The position numbers were made by a program, and so were the translations under genes. From an uncultured Ectothiorhodospiraceae bacterium (GTDB lineage: Bacteria; Pseudomonadota; Gammaproteobacteria; UBA9214), in NCBI GenBank assembly GCA_947258945.1, contig CAMYKJ010000140.1, positions 572 to 6,669 of the forward strand: DNA of 6,098 bases. The letters are read 5' to 3'. The notes under the pieces are model-generated. The model ran no database searches, was not told the DNA's origin, and saw only the letters and a list, made by a program, of their open reading frames with translations. Every line of letters begins with the position of its first letter. Position 1 is the stretch's first letter. This document shows, one piece after another, positions 1 to 5,858 of this stretch.

Positions 1-694
1 CCAGTGCGCCGGCAAGTGCCGAGCGTGCCAGGGCCGGGGCATTATTCTTGTCGCTGAGGTGGGCCGCGACGATGTGCTGGAGCCTCCCCGTGTCCAGCCG
101 CCGCAGCAGTCCGGCAGCCTGTGTGTTGCTCAGGTGGCCCAGCGGACCGCCAACCCGCCGTTTTAATGCGGGTGGGTATGGACCGTCAGCCAGCATGTCG
201 ACATCGTGATTGCATTCCAGCAGCAAGGCATCCGCTGTATCCAGGCAGGTACGGATATGCGGCGTAATCCGGCCGGTGTCGGTCAGCACACCCAGGCGAT
301 GCTGCCCGTTATCGAACGTTACCTGGCAGGGTTCACCGGCGTCGTGCGGCACGGTAAACGGTCGCACCTGCAGATCACCGATCTCGAGCACGGCCTGTCC
401 ATCGAAGTGGCGGATATCGGGCAGGTCATCGTCACGCAGCATGCGGCAGGTGCCATGTGTCAGCCAGACCGGAAGATCGTACTTGCGTGCAAGTGGCGGC
501 ACACCGCGCACATGATCACCGTGCTCGTGGGTAACCACCACCGCGCTGAGATCCGCGGGGCTGCGACCGAGCCGTTGCATGCGGCGTTCCGTTTCGCGGG
601 TGGAAAAGCCGCAGTCCAGCATGACCAGGGTGCGCCCCTGCTCGACCAGTGTCGCATTACCGCGGCTGCCGCTGCCCAGCAGAGCGAACCGCAT
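1..694 (-). CDS. MBL-fold metallohydrolase, WalJ/YycJ-like (C-terminus cut by window edge)
   Basis: A reading frame starts at ATG 694 and stays open to the left edge, giving 231 complete residues with the C-terminus missing. It begins MRFALLGSGSRGNAT, the usual N-terminus of this metallo-beta-lactamase-fold group. The metal-binding motif HEHGDH is at residues 56-61. Further likely ligands are H117 (VPHDAG), D139 (LTDTG) and H212 in the AHLSDKNN motif, and ECNHD is at 160-164. All the core ligands are present, so the protein should bind two metal ions and act as a cytoplasmic hydrolase. Firmicute WalJ/YycJ relatives are linked to DNA repair and nuclease activity; the substrate of gammaproteobacterial members is unknown to me. 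The gene lies 92 nt downstream of bamC on the same strand and may be cotranscribed with dapA-bamC. No clear Shine-Dalgarno precedes the ATG. The start rests on family similarity and on the lack of another good in-frame start nearby. The family assignment is secure, the biochemical role is not. Confidence 0.9.
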   Translation of the reverse strand, partial: MRFALLGSGSRGNATLVEQGRTLVMLDCGFSTRETERRMQRLGRSPADLSAVVVTHEHGDHVRGVPPLARKYDLPVWLTHGTCRMLRDDDLPDIRHFDGQAVLEIGDLQVRPFTVPHDAGEPCQVTFDNGQHRLGVLTDTGRITPHIRTCLDTADALLLECNHDVDMLADGPYPPALKRRVGGPLGHLSNTQAAGLLRRLDTGRLQHIVAAHLSDKNNAPALARSALAGAL

Positions 695-786
695 ACCGTT
701 CAGCGGACCAACCGGCCCATGCCGGGATTGCCAGGAGGATTATGCGACGGCAGGACAGGCTTCACAGGAATGCCGCTGAATCCGTG

Positions 787-1905
787 TCAGCGCAACTGCT
801 CTTCCAGCAATGTCAGGATGCGCTTCGCGGTGGACGTCGAATCCCTTTCATCCTTGCTGTTGTTGACGATTACGTGCGTGACCGGGCCGTCTGCAAACAG
901 CTTGATGTGGTACGCGGTGGCATCCTCGTCATCATCCGAAGACCAGAAGGCCAGCTTGTTAAGGATACCCGATTCATTCTGTTCGCCGAGCGGATCATTG
1001 TAGCGCACATAGTAGACGCCATCGGTCCGGTCGCGGTCTTCCACGGCAAAGCCGATCCGGTCCAGTGCCACGCCCGTCCTGCGCCAGGCGCGCGAGAAGT
1101 CTTCCCGGACAAGCAGCATACTGCCGGAGCTGTCGCTGATGAGTTCCGCACGCACCTGCTTCTCGACACGCCTTGCCAGCATGGACTGCGCCTTCTGTTC
1201 CTCGATACCGAGGAACACCATCATACGCTTGAGCATTTCCGCCTCCAGCTCCGGATCGGAGGGGCGTGATTGCCAGACGGTGGTGCTGTCCTCCTGACTG
1301 CCCTTGACGACTTCCTCGACACCCCGGTGGGTCAGGAAGATCTCCGATAAACCGGCCTCTTCCTGCTCCAGCCTCACTCTGAACTTGTCGCGCGTGGCCG
1401 ATGAATAGACCGAGTCGATCGCCTTGCCAATCAGATTGCGGATCGCACCCTGCGGAATGTCTGCGCGGTTTTCCGCCCAGTCCGTCTCGAGGATGCCGAG
1501 GCGCGGGTCTTCCTTGCTGATAAGGAAGCCTTGCTGCAGCCAGAATTCCTTCATTCGGGGCCACACCTGCTCGGGAGTCCCCTGTACCAGCAACCACTGC
1601 TGGTCGCCGTCACGCCTGACCTGCACGGTCGCCTGCTCTGGCATCACGGCGGTCCGGTCCCGCGCCGGCTGCGTGGCGCCGAAATCCGAGAAGGTCGCGC
1701 CCGCGGCGTCCAGCGAAGCAGGCGCATCATCGATGGTGCTGGACGACAGATCCGGTGGAACCTCGAGATTATCGATGACCTTGCTTTTTTTATAGTCAAC
1801 CTTCTCCCGACCGGGCGCCACCTTGTCCATCATCCCGCAGGCCGAAACCAGCAGCGTTGCGGCAAGCACCAGAAGAAGGGAATGTGTCTGTTGTCCTGAC
1901 TGCAT
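787..1905 (-). CDS. bamC: Outer membrane protein assembly factor BamC (lipoprotein)
   Basis: This encodes a 372-residue lipoprotein of the BAM complex, which inserts beta-barrel proteins into the outer membrane; the family was formerly called NlpB/DapX. A hydrophobic signal segment (about residues 9-22) ends in the lipobox LVSAC, so C23 would be lipidated after signal peptidase II cleavage. The mature N-terminus is extended and carries the conserved stretch VDYKKSKVIDNLEVPPDLS (36-54), which in E. coli BamC lies along BamD. Two helix-grip domains follow, at about 93-200 (start VQVRRDGDQQWLLVQG) and about 262-372 (start MLLVREDFSRAWRRTG). They are joined by a charged linker containing DPELEAEMLKRMM (217-229). 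The protein is somewhat longer than E. coli BamC (about 344). The start at 1905 has an AGGA ribosome-binding site 7 nt upstream (1913-1916). It begins 21 nt after the dapA stop, matching the classic dapA-bamC operon. The product is near certain. Confidence 0.96.
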   Translation of the reverse strand: MQSGQQTHSLLLVLAATLLVSACGMMDKVAPGREKVDYKKSKVIDNLEVPPDLSSSTIDDAPASLDAAGATFSDFGATQPARDRTAVMPEQATVQVRRDGDQQWLLVQGTPEQVWPRMKEFWLQQGFLISKEDPRLGILETDWAENRADIPQGAIRNLIGKAIDSVYSSATRDKFRVRLEQEEAGLSEIFLTHRGVEEVVKGSQEDSTTVWQSRPSDPELEAEMLKRMMVFLGIEEQKAQSMLARRVEKQVRAELISDSSGSMLLVREDFSRAWRRTGVALDRIGFAVEDRDRTDGVYYVRYNDPLGEQNESGILNKLAFWSSDDDEDATAYHIKLFADGPVTHVIVNNSKDERDSTSTAKRILTLLEEQLR

Positions 1906-1926
1906 AGTATTTTCCTGTCTTCGGCG

Positions 1927-2811
1927 TCAGGCGGACGCCAGCACCCCGGCCTGCACCAGTGCCTGCCGGAGTGTATCGTGATAAGAACCGGCAAGCGGCG
2001 TCAGCGGCAGCCGTATGCCACTCGGGATCAGTCCCATTTCATGCAATGCCCACTTGACCGGTATCGGGTTTGCTTCCACAAACAGGGTCCTGTGCAGGAT
2101 ATCGAGCTGGCGGTTTATACGCTCCGCCGTATCACGATCACCTGCCAGTGCCGCTGCACACATATCATGCATGGCCTCCGGTGCAACGTTGGCTGTGACG
2201 GAGATATTGCCCTGCCCGCCCATCAGTATCAGTTCCATGGCCGTTGCATCATCACCGCTGTAGATAGCGAGGCGGTCGCCGCAGCGATCGATCAGCTCGC
2301 GCGCGCGCCCGAGATCCCCGGTCGCCTCCTTGATGCCGACGATATTGTCGATCGCGGCCAGACGCTCAACCGTATCCGGCAACATGTCGCAGGCCGTGCG
2401 CCCCGGCACATTGTAAAGAATCTGCGGAATCGGCACAGCTTCCGCGACCGCCCGGTGATGAAGGTACAGTCCCTCCTGGGGCGGCTTGTTGTAATACGGC
2501 GTCACCAGCAGGCAGGCATCGGCCCCGGCCTCCAGCGCACAGCGGGTGAGGTCAATGGCCTCGCGCGTCGAGTTCGCACCGGTCCCCGCGATTACCGGGA
2601 TGCGGCCGGCCGCCATCTCGACCGTGCGGCGCATGACATGACAATGCTCGTCCTGGTCCAGGGTGGCCGATTCCCCGGTCGTACCCACAGACACCAGGGC
2701 ATCGGATTTGTTCTCAACATGGAAATCGACCAGGCGCTGCAGGCTGTCTTCATCAATGGCGCCATCCGGCCGCATCGGTGTTACCAGCGCCACTATACTG
2801 CCTTGAAACAT
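1927..2811 (-). CDS. dapA: 4-hydroxy-tetrahydrodipicolinate synthase DapA
   Basis: DapA condenses pyruvate with aspartate semialdehyde to form 4-hydroxy-tetrahydrodipicolinate, the first committed step to diaminopimelate and lysine, in the cytoplasm, usually as a homotetramer. With the start at 2811 the protein has 294 residues (E. coli: 292) and its numbering agrees with the E. coli enzyme. The Schiff-base lysine is K161 (GIKEATGD), the catalytic triad is T44, Y107 and Y133, and R138 (NVPGRT) binds the substrate carboxylate. GTTGES at 43-48 is the family signature. Two further in-frame ATGs at 2844 and 2871 would add 11 or 20 residues. They are rejected because the 2811 start has a GGAGAAGG site (2816-2823) and gives the canonical [14 protein letters not shown] promoter also lies over the upstream ATGs. 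The gene is divergent from gcvR and followed by bamC after 21 nt. All catalytic residues are present. Confidence 0.97.
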   Translation of the reverse strand: MFQGSIVALVTPMRPDGAIDEDSLQRLVDFHVENKSDALVSVGTTGESATLDQDEHCHVMRRTVEMAAGRIPVIAGTGANSTREAIDLTRCALEAGADACLLVTPYYNKPPQEGLYLHHRAVAEAVPIPQILYNVPGRTACDMLPDTVERLAAIDNIVGIKEATGDLGRARELIDRCGDRLAIYSGDDATAMELILMGGQGNISVTANVAPEAMHDMCAAALAGDRDTAERINRQLDILHRTLFVEANPIPVKWALHEMGLIPSGIRLPLTPLAGSYHDTLRQALVQAGVLASA

Positions 2812-2815
2812 CGTG

Positions 2816-2823
2816 CCTTCTCC
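2816..2823 (-). promoter_or_regulatory. Ribosome binding site deciding the dapA start
   Basis: On the minus strand GGAGAAGG lies directly upstream of ATG 2811, with 8 nt between its GGAG and the start codon. It supports the 294-residue DapA over the longer versions starting at 2844 or 2871. Confidence 0.75.
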
Positions 2824-2842
2824 GGGCCCAACCGAAACGGAC

Positions 2843-2871
2843 ATGGTACTGGCGCCACCCCGGACTGACAA
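2843..2871 (-). promoter_or_regulatory. Predicted sigma70-type promoter for dapA-bamC
   Basis: Reading the minus strand, TTGTCA (2866-2871) is followed after exactly 17 nt by TACCAT (2843-2848). This matches the TTGACA/TATAAT consensus at 5 of 6 and 4 of 6 positions with optimal spacing. Transcription would begin near 2836, leaving a short leader of about 25 nt before dapA ATG 2811. It lies in the 163-nt divergent gap with gcvR. This is a sequence match only. Confidence 0.5.
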
Positions 2872-2974
2872 GGCAATCCAGGGTCTGCGGCACTATTCCA
2901 GCACGGCGCCGGCACGAAAATGATAGACTGCGCACCCGGCTAGCTGCAACGGCCCCGGACGGGCCGAGGTTTCG

Positions 2975-3523
2975 ATGAACGAAGTACCCGGTAAAAAAAG
3001 CGATCAAATGGTCTTGTCAGCCCTGGGCGCCGACCGGCCCGGCATTATCGAGGAACTGTCGCGTGCCGTGCTCGAATGCGGCTGCAATATCCTCGACAGC
3101 CGCATGGCGGTGCTGGGCGGCGATTTCGCCCTGTTGCTGCAAATCTGCGGCAACTGGAACACCCTGGCCAAACTTGAAGACCAGCTGGCGGGCCTGGAAA
3201 GCCGTCTCGGCCTGAAGATCACGTCCCGCCGCACCAGGGAACCGTCGCCCGGCAGGGACCTGATGCCGTACGCGGTCGAAGTGGTGGCGATGGACCAGCC
3301 CGGAATCGTGCACCACCTGGCCCGCTTCTTCTCGCAGCGCGAGATCAATATTCAGGAAATGATTACCAGCAGCTACCCTGCCGCACACTCCGGCACGCCA
3401 ATGTTTTCCGTTCACCTCAGGGTCGATATCCGCGGCAATATCCGCATTTCTGACCTGCGCGAGGAATTTGCGGAATTCTGCGACAACCTGAACCTGGACG
3501 CCGTCATCGAACCGGTCAAATAG
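2975..3523 (+). CDS. gcvR: GcvR-type ACT-domain regulatory protein
   Basis: This encodes 182 residues with two ACT domains, at about 12-82 and about 97-180. Each opens with the ACT hallmark: ADRPGI at 19-24 and MDQPGI at 106-111. The second domain holds the SGTPMFSVHLRV segment (139-150) usual in GcvR. In E. coli, GcvR (190 residues) has no DNA-binding domain. It acts by contacting the activator GcvA and, with glycine as signal, represses the glycine-cleavage operon. The same role is inferred here, although no gcv gene or gcvA lies in the window. The ATG at 2975 has GAGG at 2966-2969 with 5-nt spacing. An internal ATG at 3008 would remove the variable N-terminal tail but lacks this support. 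The gene is divergent from dapA and lies 46 nt upstream of bcp on the same strand, the conserved gcvR-bcp pairing. The family is secure; a GcvA partner is assumed from the family. Confidence 0.9.
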   Translation: MNEVPGKKSDQMVLSALGADRPGIIEELSRAVLECGCNILDSRMAVLGGDFALLLQICGNWNTLAKLEDQLAGLESRLGLKITSRRTREPSPGRDLMPYAVEVVAMDQPGIVHHLARFFSQREINIQEMITSSYPAAHSGTPMFSVHLRVDIRGNIRISDLREEFAEFCDNLNLDAVIEPVK

Positions 3524-3569
3524 ACATCCGTTTTGCCATGCACCATGAAGAACAGGGAGAAACCCGCGA

Positions 3570-4018
3570 ATGGCTAAAGTTGCAACAGGAAAGAAGGTGC
3601 CCGCCTTCAGTTTACCCGCCACCGGGGACCGGGCAAGGGGAAAAACCTTGTGCTGTACTTCTATCCAAAGGACAGCACCCCCGGGTGCACCACCGAGGGA
3701 CAGGATTTCCGGGACAGGATCCACACCTTCAGGCGCCGCAACACCACGATCCTCGGTGTCTCGCGCGACAGCCTGAAGTCACATGAGAACTTCAGAACCA
3801 AACAAAAATTTCCGTTTGACCTGCTGTCAGACAGCGATGAGAAACTGTGCAGGATGTTTGACGTGATCAAGGAAAAAAACATGTACGGACGCAAGGTGAT
3901 GGGCATCGAGCGCAGCACGTTTCTCATCGACGACAAGGGCGTACTGCGTCGCGAATGGCGCAAGGTAAAAGTCGCCGGTCATGTTGAAGAAGTGCTGGAG
4001 GCGATCAAGGAGCTGTAA
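3570..4018 (+). pseudogene. bcp: Thioredoxin-dependent thiol peroxidase Bcp/PrxQ, frame broken by an N-terminal deletion
   Basis: The gene is recognisable end to end but lies in two frames. ATG 3570 encodes MAKVATGKKVPAFSLPATGD, a normal Bcp N-terminus. The rest continues in another frame from about 3635 (KGKN, then LVLYFYPKDSTPGCTTEGQ and on) to the TAA at 4016-4018. Only 5 nt (3630-3634) separate the two conserved blocks, where E. coli Bcp has 8 codons. About 19 nt therefore appear to be missing, shifting the frame and removing the usual LxDF segment. The downstream part is well conserved: peroxidatic Cys at 3686-3688 in PGCT, GVSRDS, and IKEKNMYGRKVMGIERSTF. Read as it stands, the first frame ends at 3776 after 68 residues. 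A start at GTG 3650 would give a 122-residue protein lacking the first strands of the thioredoxin fold. Intact Bcp (about 155 residues) reduces H2O2 and organic hydroperoxides using thioredoxin. The lack of other damage suggests a recent mutation or a sequence error. Neither usual resolving cysteine is present. Confidence 0.85.
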
Positions 4019-4066
4019 CTGCATTATCTCGCGCAAAGCCGCCAAGGCGCTAAGAAAAAAATCAGC

Positions 4067-4084
4067 CACAGAGAACACAGAGAA
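4067..4084 (-). repeat. Tandem 9-bp repeat TTCTCTGTG, two copies (inverted arm)
   Basis: On the plus strand this reads CACAGAGAA twice in a row. It is the left-arm partner of the three-copy array at 4291-4317 and, like it, is joined on its outer side to a GC dinucleotide and then an A/T-run module. Confidence 0.8.
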
Positions 4085-4110
4085 AATAATAAGCTAAAAA
4101 TATAACCGTC

Positions 4111-4130
4111 ATTCCCGCGCAGGCGGGAAT
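4111..4130 (+). repeat. dRS3-like 20-bp palindrome, left copy
   Basis: The sequence ATTCCCGCGCAGGCGGGAAT forms a perfect 8-bp stem (ATTCCCGC/GCGGGAAT) with a 4-nt loop GCAG. It fits the Neisseria dRS3 pattern ATTCCC-N8-GGGAAT. The match with the right copy extends outward into GTC before it and CCAG after it. No T-tract follows, so it is not a classic intrinsic terminator, though the hairpin could stabilise or end bcp transcripts. Confidence 0.85.
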
Positions 4131-4219
4131 CCAGCCCGGATAAATGCCCAGAGACCAAATTGCAGTACCTTTTTCTAATATGAGATAAATTCTGACAGCA
4201 TCACAAAGTTTATGACTGG

Positions 4220-4239
4220 ATTCCCGCCAGCGCGGGAAT
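4220..4239 (-). repeat. dRS3-like 20-bp palindrome, right copy (inverted)
   Basis: Read on the minus strand this is ATTCCCGCGCTGGCGGGAAT, which differs from the left copy at one loop base only. Including the shared flanks GTC and CCAG, 26 of 27 positions agree. The two copies are therefore an inverted pair that could form either two small hairpins or one long stem around the 81-nt centre between the extended copies. Confidence 0.85.
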
Positions 4240-4290
4240 GACAAGAGGGTTTTGATACTGGGAGGAATGTTCTGTTCTCTGGTTATATTT

Positions 4291-4317
4291 TTCTCTGTGT
4301 TCTCTGTGTTCTCTGTG
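4291..4317 (+). repeat. Tandem 9-bp repeat TTCTCTGTG, three copies
   Basis: Three perfect copies occur at 4291-4299, 4300-4308 and 4309-4317. The inverted counterpart CACAGAGAA occurs twice at 4067-4075 and 4076-4084. The difference of one unit between the arms suggests gain or loss by replication slippage. Similar CTCTGTG-rich strings occur between genes in many environmental bacteria, as far as I recall; their origin is unclear to me. Confidence 0.8.
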
Positions 4318-4354
4318 GCGTATGTTTTTTTCTTGCTCTGCGTCTTGGCGCGAG

Positions 4355-5437
4355 TTATGTCTTTATTAAATCCGCAACCGGCTCCTCACTACCCTTGTGC
4401 CGCGGCCAGGCCGTCATGACGGCCTGCACCAGCGTTGCCAGCGGAATGGCGAAGAACACACCCCAGAAGCCCCAGATCCCGCCGAACACCAGGATCGCGA
4501 CAATGATGGCCACCGGGTGTAGATTGACGACCTCGGAAAACAGTAGCGGCGCCAGCAGGTTTCCATCCAGTGCCTGCAGCACGGCATAGGCGAACACGAC
4601 CCAGCCAAAATCTGCGCTCCAGCCCCACTGGAACCAGGCAATCGCCGCCACAGGCACCGTCACAACGGCCGCGCCGATATACGGAATGACCACGGACAGG
4701 CCCACCATGGTCGACAGCAACAGCGCGTAATCCAGCCCCATGAGGCTGAAGGTGGCAAAGGCCGCGGCGCCGACGATAAATATTTCCCAGACCTTGCCAC
4801 GCACATAATTCGCCACCTGCACGTTGACATCACTGGCGACGGCATCGACCAGATGGCGCTGCTGCGGGAGACGCTGGCTGAACCAGGCGAAGATCCGGTA
4901 CTTGTCTTTCATAAAGAAGAACGACAGGACCGGCACGAGGATGATATAGACCAGCAGCGTGATGAGACCGGTTACCGCAGGTACCGACAGTGACAGGACA
5001 CGCTGGCTCACCACGGTAATTTCGGCACGTATGGAAACCCCCAGGTCCCTGACCTGCTCAGTTGTAAACAGGTTCGGGTATCTCTCCGGCAACCGCTGCA
5101 TCAAGCCCTGCACGTGAGTGATAATGTCGGGCAGCTGGCGAACAAGTTGCGTGACCTGTTCCGACAAGCGCGGCGCAAGCCACAGCACCGCGAATACCAC
5201 GAATGACATGAACAGCAGAAAGACCAGGACAACGGCGGGCAGTCGCGGCATGCCCAGCCGGTGAAACTTCTCGACTACGCCATCGAGCAGATAGGCGATC
5301 ACCACGCCGGCCAGCACCGGGGCCAGCATCTTTCCCAGCAGCAGCATGACGAGGAAGCCGGCCGTGAGCAGTACCGCAAGGATAACCACCTGCGGGTCGG
5401 ATACATAGCGTCGGTACCACTGGCTGACGATATTCAT
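4355..5437 (-). CDS. PerM / AI-2E family transporter-like membrane protein
   Basis: This is a 360-residue polytopic inner-membrane protein of the AI-2E transporter/permease family (E. coli PerM is about 353). Hydrophobic segments lie at about 17-35, 38-52, 67-88, 153-175, 217-235, 240-267, 275-292 and 305-341. The first three are separated from the rest by an amphipathic soluble stretch (about 90-150), the usual plan of the family. Family-typical motifs are IPYIGA (251-256), QALDGNLLAPLLFSEVVNLHP (288-308) and the glycine-rich GGIWGFWGVFFAIPLATL (319-336). Members have been linked to autoinducer-2 export (TqsA) or cation/proton antiport, but PerM itself has no settled substrate, so none is assigned. 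The ATG at 5437 is only 4 nt after the stop of the 122-residue gene and has only a weak ribosome-binding site, so translational coupling is likely. It converges with bcp across the repeat region. From memory, perM lies not far from bcp in E. coli too, with other genes in between. Confidence 0.88.
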   Translation of the reverse strand: MNIVSQWYRRYVSDPQVVILAVLLTAGFLVMLLLGKMLAPVLAGVVIAYLLDGVVEKFHRLGMPRLPAVVLVFLLFMSFVVFAVLWLAPRLSEQVTQLVRQLPDIITHVQGLMQRLPERYPNLFTTEQVRDLGVSIRAEITVVSQRVLSLSVPAVTGLITLLVYIILVPVLSFFFMKDKYRIFAWFSQRLPQQRHLVDAVASDVNVQVANYVRGKVWEIFIVGAAAFATFSLMGLDYALLLSTMVGLSVVIPYIGAAVVTVPVAAIAWFQWGWSADFGWVVFAYAVLQALDGNLLAPLLFSEVVNLHPVAIIVAILVFGGIWGFWGVFFAIPLATLVQAVMTAWPRHKGSEEPVADLIKT

Positions 5438-5441
5438 GACT

Positions 5442-5810
5442 TCATCTACCCGTGCTTTTCAGCAACTTACTGTAGTGCTCGGCAAAGATCATTTCCAACT
5501 GGTCGATCACCTGCACCGGGTCCGTGCCCTGCATGACATGCGTCGCGACCAGATCGGAGGTCGCCCCGAGCATTTCGCCCTTGTCCAGCATCGGGTAGGT
5601 CTTCGCCAGGCGTTTCAGGGCAGCGACGATCGATTCATCTGCCGGACGCTCGATTTTCTCCGGTTCCGGCACTGCCACCGGCGGCCTGGCTGGAACAACC
5701 GGCGGCGCACTTTTCCTGGTCGACAGGAATTCCGCAAACGCCAGCAGGCTTGACTGGCCGTCCTCGTCCAGACCTGTAAACAGGTCGAGAAGTTGCTGTT
5801 CCGAATTCAT
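5442..5810 (-). CDS. Conserved-looking hypothetical protein, two helical parts with a proline-rich linker
   Basis: I do not recognise a named domain in this 122-residue protein. It has a helical N-terminus (1-32, starting MNSEQQLLDLFTGLDEDGQ) whose LLAFAEFL stretch looks amphipathic. A proline-rich, probably disordered linker follows (about 35-57, PPVVPARPPVAVPEPEK). The C-terminal part (about 58-118) is helical, with TYPMLDKGEM and HVMQGTDPVQVIDQLEMIF. There is no signal peptide, membrane segment, cysteine or obvious catalytic motif, so it is probably cytoplasmic. The stop is 4 nt before perM and the start is 48 nt after the LysR-type gene, all on one strand, so it likely shares their transcript. 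No clear Shine-Dalgarno precedes ATG 5810. I believe similar short proteins occur next to perM-like genes in other gammaproteobacteria, but cannot confirm this here. It is very likely a real gene, of unknown function. Confidence 0.75.
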   Translation of the reverse strand: MNSEQQLLDLFTGLDEDGQSSLLAFAEFLSTRKSAPPVVPARPPVAVPEPEKIERPADESIVAALKRLAKTYPMLDKGEMLGATSDLVATHVMQGTDPVQVIDQLEMIFAEHYSKLLKSTGR

Positions 5811-5858
5811 AACCGGGTGCGAGTGTGATACGGGGCCGCGATATGTGGGTGGTGGCCG

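Larger units (their letters stand above)
4019..4354. repeat. Composite nested inverted repeat filling the bcp-perM spacer
   Basis: This 336-nt gap between convergent genes has no credible gene. Its two halves are imperfect reverse complements with the same modules in the same order from the outside in. The first is CTCGCG (4028-4033; partner CGCGAG at 4349-4354). The second is an A-run AAGAAAAAAA (partner TTTTTTTCTT). Next come GCCACAGAGAA repeats (left 4065-4084; right, inverted, 4291-4319) and ATATAACC (left 4100-4107; inverted partner at 4281-4288). The innermost module is a dRS3-like 20-mer (4111-4130 and 4220-4239). The centre, 4135-4215, is AT-rich and looks unique. The right arm has about 40 nt extra between ATATAACC and the palindrome. 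The base composition is much more AT-rich than in the genes. It could be a MITE-like element or nested insertions. No transposase or clear target-site duplication is visible. Confidence 0.8.

Noticed and set aside
733..744. Perfect AGGAGG three bases before an ATG on the plus strand (ATG 742)
   Set aside because: It looks like a start site, but the frame it opens runs antisense through bamC (to 1269) and encodes nothing recognisable; a chance match.
206..1003. Plus-strand 265-codon ORF opposite the MBL gene and the end of bamC
   Set aside because: It spans two well-supported minus-strand genes and the gap between them, with no domain or composition typical of a protein.
1978..2868. Plus-strand 296-codon ORF opposite dapA
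   Set aside because: It is a shadow of the dapA codon pattern in GC-rich DNA. The dapA strand has all catalytic residues, and the antisense product shows no recognisable domain.
3017..3724. Minus-strand 235-codon ORF opposite gcvR and the start of bcp
   Set aside because: It is antisense to two ACT domains with clear hallmarks and gives no protein-like sequence.
4107..4242. dRS3-like hairpins as intrinsic terminators for bcp or perM
   Set aside because: The stems are stable, but no T-tract follows either one in either direction. They may still affect transcript ends, but the standard terminator signature is absent.
4062..4244. Minus-strand 60-codon ORF across the intergenic repeats, containing WIPACAGMT
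   Set aside because: It is a translation of the dRS3-like palindrome and CTCTGTG repeats. PACAGMT-type peptides are a common false-gene signature of this repeat. There is no ribosome-binding site or family match.
4019..4354. CRISPR array or phage attachment site
   Set aside because: The repeats are inverted and tandem units without regular spacers, no cas genes are present, and there is no tRNA or integrase nearby.
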